64,000 bases of DNA, taken from assembly GCF_003813865.1 (NCBI RefSeq), contig NZ_RMVG01000024.1:1-64000 (forward strand), read 5' to 3'. Source of the stretch: Candidatus Pantoea deserta (GTDB lineage: Bacteria > Pseudomonadota > Gammaproteobacteria > Enterobacterales > Enterobacteriaceae). The translations under genes were made by a program, and so were the position numbers. Shown piece after piece: positions 1 to 7,964 of this stretch (position 1 is its first letter; each line of letters starts with the position of its first letter). Below the pieces are notes generated by a model. The model searched no databases. It had not been told where the DNA came from and worked only from the letters and a program-made list of their open reading frames with translations.

Positions 1-1
1 G

Positions 2-1141
2 CTGGCAACGTACATCGGCTGGCTGATGCATAAAACCTGGGGCGGAATCATTGCCGGTCTGCTTTTCATTTTGCCATCGCTGCTGATTCTGATTGCGCTG
101 GGCTGGATTTATATCGCCTGGGGCGATATAGCCGTAGGGGGGGTTATTTTGTAGGGAATTAAACCCGCCGTTGCAGCGATCGTGCTACAGGCCGCGCATC
201 GAATTGGCTCCCGCGCCCTGAAAAATAGCGCTCACTGGGCGATAGCCGCCGCGGCATTTGTCGCTATTTTTGCTCTGAACGTACCCTTTCCGCTGATTGT
301 ACTGGTCGCCGCGGTTACCGGGTTTATCGGCGGGCGTATAGCGCCGGACAAGTTCAAGGCCGGTGGCGGCCATAAAGCCCAGGGTGAAGATTACGGGGCG
401 GCTATCATTGACAATGATACGCCGCTGCCAGCGCATGCTGTCTTTAGCTGGAAACGTATGGCAAAAGTTATTGCTGCTGGCGTGCTGCTGTGGCTAATTC
501 CCATGACCGCGCTGACGCTGATGCTGGGATGGGCCCATCCAGTGACGCAGATGAGCTGGTTCTTCACTAAAGCCGCGCTAATGACGTTCGGCGGCGCCTA
601 TGCAGTTTTGCCTTACGTTTACCAGGGCGCAGTAACGCATTATGGCTGGCTGACAGCGGGTCAGATGATGGATGGCCTGGCGCTGGGTGAATCGACCCCC
701 GGCCCATTGATCATGGTCGTAACCTTTGTAGGCTTCGTGGGCGGTTATACAAAAGCCGTGTCTGGAGCGGATGCCCTTTTTTTGGGAGGCGCCATCGCCG
801 CTTGCCTCGTAACGTGGTTTACCTTTTTGCCATCGTTCATCTTTATTCTGGCAGGCGGACCGTTTATTGAAACCACCCATAACAATGTCGGTTTTACGGC
901 TCCTCTGACGGCCATTACTGCTGCCGTAGTGGGCGTCATCTTCAATCTGGCTCTCTTTTTTTTCTGGCATATTGTCTGGCCAGCAGGCGCCGCTGGCGGT
1001 ATTGACCTGTGGGCCGCAGCCATCGCCGTTGCTTCGGCTGTCGCGCTTTTCCGCTATAAATGGAAAGTGACGCATGTCATTGCCGCCGCGGCAATAGCGG
1101 GTCTGATTATGCACTTAGCGGGGTTTTCTGGAACAAAATGA
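2..1141 (+). pseudogene. chrA: Chromate transporter ChrA, 5' truncated by window edge, interrupted by in-frame amber stop
   Basis: The frame that opens at base 2 reads as a membrane protein of the ChrA (CHR) family, which exports chromate across the inner membrane. It contains a TWGGIIAG...LFILPSLLILIALGWIY segment and, further on, the second CHR repeat with GGAYAVLPYV near 600 and LGESTPGPLIM near 690. A TAG at 152-154 falls where family members usually have tyrosine before GIKPAV. The same frame continues unbroken from 155 to the TGA at 1139-1141, so there is no frameshift around the stop. The GTG at 182 lies inside a conserved helix and is an unlikely real start. Either the gene is dead, or the stop is a sequencing error. 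The true start lies upstream of the window. A hairpin terminator follows at 1226. Confidence 0.85.
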
Positions 1142-1225
1142 AGAAATACGAAATATTAAAGGCATGACCTTTTTCTAAAAAGCAGGGCAAACCTCATCAT
1201 CTACTATCCATTCCTACACCCAATG

Positions 1226-1251
1226 GCGCGCCTGTCATGGCGCGCTCTTTT
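1226..1251 (+). terminator. Rho-independent terminator after chrA
   Basis: A 7-bp perfect stem (GCGCGCC at 1226-1232, GGCGCGC at 1239-1245) with a 6-base loop is followed by TCTTTT. It sits 85 bp after the chrA stop on the plus strand. Confidence 0.65.
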
Positions 1252-1260
1252 GAAGAAACA

Positions 1261-1324
1261 TCTGCTTTTCGCTCAGAGCGGACCCTGGCCTGTGCTCATT
1301 CCGCTCTGAGCCAAATGCGGACAT
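1261..1324. repeat. Dispersed GTCCGCT/AGCGGAC double-hairpin repeat, copy 1 (degenerate full element)
   Basis: This is an intergenic element of two successive imperfect hairpins: TGCTTTTCGCTCAGAGCGG, then TCCGCTCTGAGCCAAATGCGGA. It matches the longer copies at 14701 and 19643 in order and orientation. It lies between the chrA terminator and the TetR region. Confidence 0.7.
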
Positions 1325-1360
1325 CAGTATCAGGCATTCGAAAAGGGGCATTCCGCCGCT

Positions 1361-1543
1361 TCAAATAAGAGGCCAAAAATTTGAGTAAGGCGCACATATC
1401 TTTAGTTGAGACAGCGGAAATCGTCTTTTGAAAAACTTTCCGTTATCGATCCAACCGCATAAGGCCATGCCATTTTCACATTCGAGCACAACCATTGTTT
1501 TTCTTCTTTTTCGACGCCGAACAATTGTGCCAACTCCAGTCAT
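1361..1543 (-). CDS. Small hypothetical protein translationally coupled to TetR
   Basis: This 60-residue reading frame starts in an ATGA overlap with the stop codon of the TetR gene, an arrangement typical of coupled genes. The product is basic near its N-terminus (RRRKRRK) and holds two cysteines near the middle. I do not recognise a family. It has no Shine-Dalgarno of its own beyond the end of tetR, and it may simply be chance open frame. The coupling is the only support. Confidence 0.25.
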   Translation of the reverse strand: MTGVGTIVRRRKRRKTMVVLECENGMALCGWIDNGKFFKRRFPLSQLKICAPYSNFWPLI

Positions 1544-2178
1544 ATTGATGCCTTTCTCGAAAGCTCTTTCGCATCAACATTTCTGTTTAAAAGCACCGAT
1601 CTGATAATGAACTCGTTACACTTTTTGAGATCGTCAATTTCAGGCTGAATTTTTCCGTAAACTCGCATCCCTTCCAGCATCATAAAAATGGTCTGGGCTA
1701 TTGTTCGTGCGCTATCATCGCGTCGAAAGATTTTTTGCGTCTGGCCTGTGTATATTATTTTTTCCAACTTATTGATTATTGAGTTGAATTTATAATGTAC
1801 CTTAATTTTTACCTCTTCATCGCCCGGTAGAAGTTCACTGGCCGCGGCAATAGTAAAACAACCTTTTTCTCCATGAGAAGATGATGATAAAAGCGCCACA
1901 AATTCAAGCATTTCGCGCAATGCATTTTCTGGAGATAACTTCACATCGCGTTCAGCTCCTCTCGAAACACTTTCATCCATATATTGTTGTAACGCCGCGA
2001 GATAGATTGCGTGTTTATCAGGGTAGAGCTTATAGATACTGGCGCTGGCAAGACCAGATGCTTTCATGAGATCTGACATTGATGTTGCCCGATATCCTTT
2101 CTGCCAGAAGCATTCCAGCGCAATACTGAGAAATGTCTCTGGGTCGAATTCTCTGGGTCTGCCAACTGATGCTTTCAT
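1540..2178 (-). CDS. TetR/AcrR family transcriptional regulator
   Basis: This 212-residue protein has an N-terminal TetR helix-turn-helix (about residues 12-58, with YRATSMSDLMKASG and ASIYKLYPDKHAIY) followed by an all-helical ligand/dimer domain containing GCFTIAAASELLPGD. It is preceded by a good ribosome site (GGAGG, 6 bases before ATG). A 20-bp inverted repeat at 2205-2224 lies 27 bp upstream of the start, which suggests autorepression. No obvious target gene is divergent from it: the next gene upstream is a GNAT acetyltransferase on the same strand, and chrA lies convergent downstream. The ligand cannot be predicted. Family assignment is firm; role is unknown. Confidence 0.9.
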   Translation of the reverse strand: MKASVGRPREFDPETFLSIALECFWQKGYRATSMSDLMKASGLASASIYKLYPDKHAIYLAALQQYMDESVSRGAERDVKLSPENALREMLEFVALLSSSSHGEKGCFTIAAASELLPGDEEVKIKVHYKFNSIINKLEKIIYTGQTQKIFRRDDSARTIAQTIFMMLEGMRVYGKIQPEIDDLKKCNEFIIRSVLLNRNVDAKELSRKASI

Positions 2179-2204
2179 TTAATCCTCCAGAAGTGAGAAT
2201 GAAT

Positions 2205-2224
2205 TGTAGATCGATCAATCTACA
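2205..2224. promoter_or_regulatory. Putative TetR operator
   Basis: A perfect inverted repeat, TGTAGAT at 2205-2211 and ATCTACA at 2218-2224 with a 6-base spacer, lies just upstream of the tetR start. Size and position fit a TetR-family autoregulatory operator. Assignment is by position. Confidence 0.55.
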
Positions 2225-2288
2225 TTTAAAAGCCCCTTCTCATGTTTACCTGGCAAGGTCATCCAGGCGGCAAAGCATAATGAGAATA

Positions 2289-2345
2289 TGTCCGCTTTAC
2301 GCTCATGGCGGACTGTATGTCTGCCCCGCCTGGTGCCAGACGTAG
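2289..2345. repeat. Dispersed GTCCGCT/AGCGGAC repeat, copy 2
   Basis: The first hairpin is intact (GTCCGC at 2290-2295, GCGGAC at 2308-2313, with the family loop word CGCTCAT between). The second half is degenerate (CCGCCTGGTGCCAGACG). Confidence 0.65.
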
Positions 2346-2587
2346 AATGAGCAAATCACACTCAGCCAATCTTTGGTCAAATTATGCTTAGATGGGCGAT
2401 GGGTTGCAGAAGTGTCGTTTAACCGCCCGCCATTTACTCTTTACATAGCCATGCAGTCGCGCAGAAGTCGGCAGGAATAGTTTGCAAGATTTGAATCAGG
2501 GAAAGCCCGCCCGCGTCAGAAACGCGCTGAGGGCCTCTCAGGCGTTGCGCCCAGGTAGGCTTATGTAAAAAGGCATTCGGTAGCCCC
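2346..2587. other. Intergenic stretch without recognisable gene
   Basis: Between repeat copy 2 and the acetyltransferase stop, all frames are interrupted and no hairpin with a T-tract was seen. The base composition looks like decayed coding sequence on the minus strand, but I could not identify it. Confidence 0.4.
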
Positions 2588-3124
2588 CTACCCTGACTTT
2601 TTGTCCCATTCGGTGTGGGTCAGTGTAAACAACATGCTGGCAGGCGCTTTTTTCACATCATGAATGTCCCGTACATACCGAAGTCCGGCATTCGTCAGGA
2701 CCTTCTGAGATGCCAGATGATTTGCTCTTACTGCGGCAGAGATCTCAGGCATTTTGAGCTTATTAAACCCGTAGCTGACCGCGAAGTTAGCAAACTCTGT
2801 CGCCAGACCTTTTCCCCATGACTCAAAGGAGAAACGATATCCCAGGTTATTGACAGGGATGTCGGCATAAGTGCGGATAGTCAGACCACCAAAACCGATG
2901 ATCCTTTCCGGATCATCTTTCAGCGAGATAGCCCAGTTTCCGAAACCGTAATCCTCCCAGTGTTTAAGCCAGCGAGCCAAAACATCGCGGGCATAATCAA
3001 TATCAGGATACGGACCTGCGGGATTAAATGTATTTGTGGCAGGGTCGCCATAAATTCTGAAAAGGTTATCTGCGTCTGAGGTATTTACAGGACGAAGATG
3101 CAGTCGAGAGGTAGTTAGCTGCAA
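2588..3124 (-). CDS. GNAT family N-acetyltransferase (RimJ/RimL-like)
   Basis: This 178-residue protein has the layout of the RimJ/RimL branch of acetyl-CoA-dependent N-acetyltransferases. It has an opening TSRLHLRPVNTSDADNLFRIYGD, a beta-strand with IIGFGGLTI near residue 76, the GYRFSFESWGKGLATE region near 100 that carries the pyrophosphate-binding turn, and NHLASQKVLTNAGLRYV near 135, the usual final motif. Such enzymes acetylate ribosomal protein N-termini, antibiotics or small amines; the substrate is not predictable here. The gene stands alone, flanked by intergenic repeats, and is probably monocistronic. Confidence 0.88.
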   Translation of the reverse strand: MQLTTSRLHLRPVNTSDADNLFRIYGDPATNTFNPAGPYPDIDYARDVLARWLKHWEDYGFGNWAISLKDDPERIIGFGGLTIRTYADIPVNNLGYRFSFESWGKGLATEFANFAVSYGFNKLKMPEISAAVRANHLASQKVLTNAGLRYVRDIHDVKKAPASMLFTLTHTEWDKKSG

Positions 3125-3250
3125 AATGTCTCCTGAGTTTTTGATGCATTCAATGAGTTATCTTGCTGTTTTTATAGCCACGATTGTTCGGATTCACAAC
3201 AGGGTTGTTATGTTTAATGTGGAAATTCTTTCCTGTCGCTATCAATTTGA

Positions 3251-3316
3251 CGCCCGCTTTTCGCTCTTATCGGACATTCCCGAACGTGTCAGTCTGCTCT
3301 GTTCCAGAAGCTGACA
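3251..3316. repeat. Dispersed GTCCGCT/AGCGGAC repeat, copy 3 (degenerate)
   Basis: The order of words is preserved (CCGCTTTTCGCTCTTATCGGAC, then CAGTCTGCTCTGTTCCAGAAGC), but both stems carry mismatches, so this is an old or decaying full-length copy. Confidence 0.5.
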
Positions 3317-3325
3317 ATAAATGTT

Positions 3326-3356
3326 GGGGCGAATCGCTTTGAAAGCGACTCGCCCC
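3326..3356 (-). terminator. Strong hairpin after the polyol operon
   Basis: A long stem with one internal mismatch lies 52 bp beyond the last operon stop: GGGGCGA, one unpaired base, then TCGCTTT, pairing with AAAGCGA and TCGCCCC around a single-base loop. There is no T-tract, so it may stabilise the mRNA end or act with other factors. Confidence 0.5.
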
Positions 3357-3407
3357 TGTCTAAGGATACAGGTATGCATTTGCCTTATTTATGACAGGCA
3401 CAATGTC

Positions 3408-4349
3408 TTAGCGGCTCAGGGTGGCGTTTAAGGCATCGATTGAGGTTTGTAATCCAGCTTCTACGCTCATCGTCAGGTCTTCCATTTCCAGTGAAACATC
3501 ACCGTCATAGCCAGTCATACGTAATACTGAAAAGAACTCTTTCCACCATTTCAGATCTTGTCCGCACCCCACCGCCACATAATTCCAGGTCCGTGTTTTC
3601 GTATTAGTGACTGGTTGATATTCCAACAGACCATCGATGTCGGCCAGCCCACGCTCGATACGCGCATCTTTACCGTGCACGTGGAATACTGCGCCCTCAA
3701 GTTTACGGGCAGCAGCGATGGGATCGGCACCCATCGCAATCAGATGCGAAGGATCGAGGTTAATGCCAATCATGTCATCCACTGCATTACGCAGGCGCAG
3801 CAATGTAGAGGGGTTATAAACCAGCTGACACGGAAATTCTTCAATGGCGATCTGTTCAATGCCGTGCCGCTTAGCATGCTGCACAAACTTCTTCCACCAG
3901 GGAATCGCCACCTCATTCCATTGATAGTCGATTACGCCTGGCATGTAGTCCGGCCATGAAATAGTCGACGTAATCCAGTTCGGCACGCGATCTTCTGGTC
4001 CGCCACCCGGCAAGCCGCTCATCATCACAATCTTTTTAACACCCAGCGTGCCTGCCAGCTCAACTGCACGATAGCTACTTCTTGTATGGGTTTCGCCCAG
4101 TTCACCTGGGGCTAATGGATTGCCAGAACAATTTAGCGCCACAATGCGCATTTCACGCTCGGCTAATTCCTGCTTAAACTGCTCAAGTTTTTCAGCGGAG
4201 GAGAGTAATTCTTCGGTTTTGACATGGGGACAAGGCGACCAGCCGCCAGCAGTCATTTCAACACCGCTAATTCCATAACTCTTTACTTTATCCAGCATGG
4301 CCGGAAAAGCTAAATCAGCCAGAACGTCAGTACATAATGCAAGTTTCAT
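3408..4349 (-). CDS. Sugar phosphate isomerase/epimerase (xylose-isomerase-like TIM barrel)
   Basis: This 313-residue AP-endonuclease-2/xylose-isomerase-like TIM barrel is of the IolE/IolH/tagatose-3-epimerase type. Expected metal ligands are visible: E in IAIEEFP, D and H in GINLDPSHL, H in FHVHGKD and E in VSLEMED. The start is set at 4349 because AAAGGA stands 6 bases before that ATG; an in-frame ATG 27 bases upstream overlaps the stop of the EIIA gene but has no ribosome site. It is the last gene of a four-gene operon with EIIA, a Gfo/Idh dehydrogenase and a sugar porter. It probably isomerises or dehydrates a polyol-derived keto sugar; the exact substrate is unknown. Confidence 0.85.
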   Translation of the reverse strand: MKLALCTDVLADLAFPAMLDKVKSYGISGVEMTAGGWSPCPHVKTEELLSSAEKLEQFKQELAEREMRIVALNCSGNPLAPGELGETHTRSSYRAVELAGTLGVKKIVMMSGLPGGGPEDRVPNWITSTISWPDYMPGVIDYQWNEVAIPWWKKFVQHAKRHGIEQIAIEEFPCQLVYNPSTLLRLRNAVDDMIGINLDPSHLIAMGADPIAAARKLEGAVFHVHGKDARIERGLADIDGLLEYQPVTNTKTRTWNYVAVGCGQDLKWWKEFFSVLRMTGYDGDVSLEMEDLTMSVEAGLQTSIDALNATLSR

Positions 4350-4375
4350 TTTTAATCCTTTATCTGCCGCGTTCA

Positions 4376-4804
4376 TTACGCTCTTTCAAACAGGTCAATA
4401 AATCCGGCTTTGGTTTTTGCATTGGCTAACAGGGTGGTTTTAACTTCATCACCTAATAAATCCGCAATAGCCGCTAATACCTGAATGTGTTCATTTTCGA
4501 TTGCCGCTACAGCAACCATGATAAATACTACTTTGCCTGCGCCCCAGCCTACGCCACCAGGAAACTGAAACACCTGAAAACCGGTTTTAATCACCTGGTC
4601 AAGGTTCTCCTTCGCGCAATGTGGGAAGGCAATACCTGCACCGATATATGTCGAAACCTTTTGCTCGCGCGCTAACATGCCTTGTACAAAACCGGGTCTT
4701 ACATAACCGGCCTTTTCCAGGGCGGCGGCGGCAATATGTATGGCTTCATTTTTGCTCGCTGCGCGGCACTGTAAATGCAGCGCATCTTCAGTTAATTTCA
4801 ACAT
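4376..4804 (-). CDS. PTS EIIA component, mannitol/fructose type (orphan)
   Basis: This 142-residue protein fits a single EIIA domain of the mannitol/fructose (PTS EIIA type 2) superfamily. The phospho-accepting histidine is His62 in GIAFPHCAKENL. The segment FPGGVGWGAGKVVFIMVAVAA is characteristic of the MtlA/CmtB branch. No EIIB or EIIC partner is encoded anywhere in the window, and the operon has an MFS porter instead. The domain therefore either borrows a distant permease or acts as a regulatory phospho-carrier that reports PTS status to this pathway. It sits 36 bp after the Gfo/Idh gene and 26 bp before the isomerase start. Confidence 0.88.
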   Translation of the reverse strand: MLKLTEDALHLQCRAASKNEAIHIAAAALEKAGYVRPGFVQGMLAREQKVSTYIGAGIAFPHCAKENLDQVIKTGFQVFQFPGGVGWGAGKVVFIMVAVAAIENEHIQVLAAIADLLGDEVKTTLLANAKTKAGFIDLFERA

Positions 4805-4840
4805 GTTTAATTCCTTACTGATGTCGCAAAATGTTGTCTG

Positions 4841-5851
4841 TTAACGATAAAGCGCAGGCTGCTGTGGAATAACCACATTGTGTTTCGCACCATCTTTTAG
4901 CGACGCTAACCCGGCATCGCACACAAGGGCTACCACGTAACCATCCCATGAAGATGGGCCGCTCATTTCACGTCTGTCACGTACGTTGTCGACAAAATGT
5001 TGCACTTCACGGTCATATGCCGTGGCGAAACGTTCCATGCAGGATTGTGCGATATGCTGCGCATTGCCGCTATTTGAACGTGTACTGATCACCTGCTGCT
5101 CAGTCAGTGCAGCCGTGGCGTTTTCACCAACCACTTCGCAGCGAATGTCATAGCCGTAATGGCAGTTCACAAACAGCTCGTCATCAATGCGTACGCCTGA
5201 TTCAGTCTCAAAAATGACGATCAGCGGGTCTTGCAGGTGCGGCAGCGCACGGCGAGTTTTCTTTCTCGGCTTATCAACGCGCACGGAGGTAATGTTCTCG
5301 TTGAGCAGATAACGAATAATGTCAATTTCATGCGTAGCCGAATCGTTCACCGCCATTTCAAGCGTGTAACTTTCTGGCACCGAAGGATTACGATGCGCGC
5401 AGTGAATCAGCATAATGTCACCGAGCTCACTGCCATCGATCGCCTGTTTCAGCGCCTGATATCCAGGATCAAAGCGACGCATGAAGCCTAATTGCAGTAA
5501 ACGTTTACCGGCTTTCACTTCTGCGTCAACGATCTCTTTCGATTCATCAGCCGTGGGCGTTAATGGCTTTTCGCAAAATACCGGTTTGCCCGCACGGAAT
5601 GCCGTCAGAATTTGTGTTTTATGTACCGGACCAATGGAGCAAATGAAAACCGCATCCACCAGTTCGGAATTTATCATCTCTTCAGCATCATAAAATGCTG
5701 TTGCATTATATTCGCTGGCAATCACATCAGCGGTTGTCTGGTTTATATCGCATACTGCGCTAACCTGAGCGCCAGTAATCACATTCTGAAAACGTTTAAG
5801 GTGATCCCGGCCAATCATACCCAGGCCAATCAAGCCAATTTTAACAGTCAT
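4841..5851 (-). CDS. Gfo/Idh/MocA family oxidoreductase, inositol 2-dehydrogenase-like
   Basis: This 336-residue NAD(P)-dependent dehydrogenase has an N-terminal Rossmann fold (GLIGLGMIGRDHLKRF, residues 7-22), the catalytic lysine in EKP (Lys95), and the D-x3-H-x2-D set in NDSATHEIDIIRYL (Asp170, His174, Asp177) typical of the IolG/inositol 2-dehydrogenase branch. It likely oxidises a cyclic polyol or aldose at one hydroxyl. It lies 17 bp after the MFS porter gene and 36 bp before EIIA, clearly one operon. Inositol itself is a guess from the family: the canonical iolB/C/D genes are not in the window. Confidence 0.88.
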   Translation of the reverse strand: MTVKIGLIGLGMIGRDHLKRFQNVITGAQVSAVCDINQTTADVIASEYNATAFYDAEEMINSELVDAVFICSIGPVHKTQILTAFRAGKPVFCEKPLTPTADESKEIVDAEVKAGKRLLQLGFMRRFDPGYQALKQAIDGSELGDIMLIHCAHRNPSVPESYTLEMAVNDSATHEIDIIRYLLNENITSVRVDKPRKKTRRALPHLQDPLIVIFETESGVRIDDELFVNCHYGYDIRCEVVGENATAALTEQQVISTRSNSGNAQHIAQSCMERFATAYDREVQHFVDNVRDRREMSGPSSWDGYVVALVCDAGLASLKDGAKHNVVIPQQPALYR

Positions 5852-5868
5852 CTGTTATTCCTTAGTTG

Positions 5869-7278
5869 CTAAAAGCGAAATGTCTTTTCAATCTGTTCTA
5901 ACGTAAGTCCACGCGTTTCCGGCAAATATCTGATTAGCAGAATTAGCATAATGATATTGGTTGCGCCGAAGAAACCGAAAGTCATGCCACCACCGTAATG
6001 GCTCAGCAGAAACGGGAAAATTGACTGGATAATAAAATCGAAGATCCATAAGCCGAATACCGCAAATCCCATACCGACGCCACGCATTCTTAAGGGATAA
6101 ATTTCCGCCAGCATTAGCCAAAAAACCGGTGCTATCCAGCCTTGCATAAACACCAGAAACACCAGCATCAAGCCAAGAATGACATAAGGAGCGCCGGAGA
6201 AATTCGCAACCAGCGTTTCGATACCATTAACGCTTTCAGTGTGGAAAAAATATTTAAATGCCAGACCAATCAATAACAGGCTCAGGGTAACGCCTGCCTG
6301 ACCGGTGAAAAACATTTTACGCCGCGAGTGTCTGCCGATGAGCGCCATGCCGAGCAAGGTTGCTAAAACCGAAATAATGCCGTTGGCTACCGCGCCGGTT
6401 ACAGCGGCAGCATCGCCTAAGCCGGTTGCTTTTAATACCGTTGGCGCGTAATACATGATGGTATTCACACCTGTAACACGCGTTGCCAGTACAATCATTA
6501 AACCCGTTAGCACCAGATTAATTACCCAGCGGTTTTTCAGTTCAGCAAAAAGATTAAACTTCAGCTTATCTGCTTGTACGATTTGCTGGATCTCTTTAAC
6601 TTCGCGATCTACATCCTGCGGCAAACGAAGGGTTCTTAATACTTTGACAGCTTTGTCAGTTTCACCGCGACGAATAAAGAAACGTGGTGATTCCGGCATC
6701 ATTAACATACCAAACCATAACAGTGCGCCTGGCAATGCAGGAATGGCCAGCATGATGCGCCAGTTATGCTGGGTTTCGGGATAAAAATTCACAATGGCGG
6801 CGTTAACGGAATAAGCAAGGAACTGACCCGTGACAATCATCAGTTCATTTACCGTTACTAATCGTTCTCGTTGGTTAGCGCGTGCCAGCTCGGAAATATA
6901 AATTGGAACCGTAACGGAAGCGCAGCCCACAGCTAAACCGAGAATAAAGCGCGCCGCAATCATTGACGAAACACTCCAGGCAAAGGCGGTGCCAAGCGCG
7001 CCAAAAACAAAAATAACAGCAACCCATAGCAGGTTTTTACGACGCCCTTGTTTGTCTGATAAATAGCCGCCAAAAAGTGAGCCTAAGGCTGCACCAAATA
7101 ACAGGAACGAGGTGATAAGCCCCTCCTGAGCGGGTGTCAGGTTTAAATCATACTTCATGAATATAAGCGCGCCGGAAATAACGCCGGTATCATAACCGAA
7201 GCATAAACCACCTATTGTCGAGACGATAGTGATTAACCGCATGCGCTGAGGGTTTTGCAGGTTAGTTTTGTTATACAT
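5869..7278 (-). CDS. Sugar porter family MFS transporter (IolT-like)
   Basis: This twelve-helix major facilitator of the sugar porter family is about 469 residues. Signatures include GGLCFGYDTGVISGAL at the start, GGYLSDKQGRRKN after helix 2, PESPRFFIRRG before the central loop, and PETRGLTLEQIE at the C-terminus. These match proton-coupled inositol/hexose symporters such as IolT, XylE and GalP. I prefer the ATG at 7278 (GGA about 8 bases upstream) over an in-frame ATG 42 bases earlier that lacks a ribosome site. It is the first gene of the operon; the 690-bp upstream region carries a CRP-like site and a long inverted repeat shared with the divergent AraC gene. Confidence 0.9.
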   Translation of the reverse strand: MYNKTNLQNPQRMRLITIVSTIGGLCFGYDTGVISGALIFMKYDLNLTPAQEGLITSFLLFGAALGSLFGGYLSDKQGRRKNLLWVAVIFVFGALGTAFAWSVSSMIAARFILGLAVGCASVTVPIYISELARANQRERLVTVNELMIVTGQFLAYSVNAAIVNFYPETQHNWRIMLAIPALPGALLWFGMLMMPESPRFFIRRGETDKAVKVLRTLRLPQDVDREVKEIQQIVQADKLKFNLFAELKNRWVINLVLTGLMIVLATRVTGVNTIMYYAPTVLKATGLGDAAAVTGAVANGIISVLATLLGMALIGRHSRRKMFFTGQAGVTLSLLLIGLAFKYFFHTESVNGIETLVANFSGAPYVILGLMLVFLVFMQGWIAPVFWLMLAEIYPLRMRGVGMGFAVFGLWIFDFIIQSIFPFLLSHYGGGMTFGFFGATNIIMLILLIRYLPETRGLTLEQIEKTFRF

Positions 7279-7464
7279 AGCTGTTCCATCTGGTTGTAAG
7301 GGAATACCGTTGCAAGCCATTTTAATGGTCAGATTAAAACTTCATCTAAGAAAGTCTAAAGCTTAGTATTGTCATAATTAAACCAGGGTTTTTAAAGCGA
7401 TGTTATTTTCCCGTGCAGTCTGCCCCGCTGCTACCCTTTATCGTTGCAACAACGTTATATTAAA

Positions 7465-7498
7465 GTGAAAATAAAAAACCAGATGCTTTTATTTTCAC
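7465..7498. promoter_or_regulatory. 12-bp-arm inverted repeat in polyol operon promoter region
   Basis: GTGAAAATAAAA at 7465-7476 and its exact complement at 7487-7498 flank a 10-base spacer. It lies 187 bp upstream of the MFS start in the divergent region. It could be a regulator site or a leader hairpin. A smaller dyad, CACGAT/ATCGTG, overlaps its right end at 7496-7512. Confidence 0.5.
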
Positions 7499-7550
7499 GA
7501 TCTCACATCGTGCTGGCGATCATAAATTCGGAAAAATAAACATACATTAC

Positions 7551-7566
7551 AGTGATCAATATCACG
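7551..7566. promoter_or_regulatory. CRP-like site (FNR is an alternative)
   Basis: AGTGATCAATATCACG matches the CRP consensus TGTGAT-N4-ATCACA at five of six positions in each half. It also resembles the FNR pattern (TTGAT-N4-ATCAA) at four of five per half. For a sugar/polyol operon with an AraC regulator, CRP is the more natural reading. The rest of 7279-7964 is AT-rich and shows no convincing gene. Confidence 0.5.
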
Positions 7567-7964
7567 GCAATAATCTTTTACATTGACATGGCAAGAATGA
7601 AGATGATTTTAAAATTCATTCCTCAACGTCCTTTTTCAAGGCATTCAGGCCAGGTTCAGGGCAGCAACTTTGATGATAACTGGTGTTTCCCTGAAATAAT
7701 CTCCACATTAATGATATGGGTTTTACCTTTTCTGTGGGGGAGGTTTATTTGTGCAATAAACACCGTTTTTTGCTGAATAATCTTGTGAAGCCGATCAAGC
7801 TTTCCCGCTTTGTGGCAGGGAAATAACAATAATGAGGAGTCGCACCCTGAGTAATAATTAAAAACATATAATTATCATTGACTTAAAAAGTTAGAAAAAG
7901 CAACATTGATGATTACCTTCGCCTGTAGTCATGTAAGAATAGCGCTATCCCAAGAGGAGGCATG

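Noticed and set aside
2346..2587. Possible decayed coding sequence between repeat copy 2 and the acetyltransferase
   Set aside because: Minus-strand translation looks protein-like in patches but is full of stops and matches no family I recognise.
7552..7776. 74-codon plus-strand frame in the AraC-polyol gap
   Set aside because: It starts inside the CRP-like site, has low-complexity AT-driven composition and no ribosome site.
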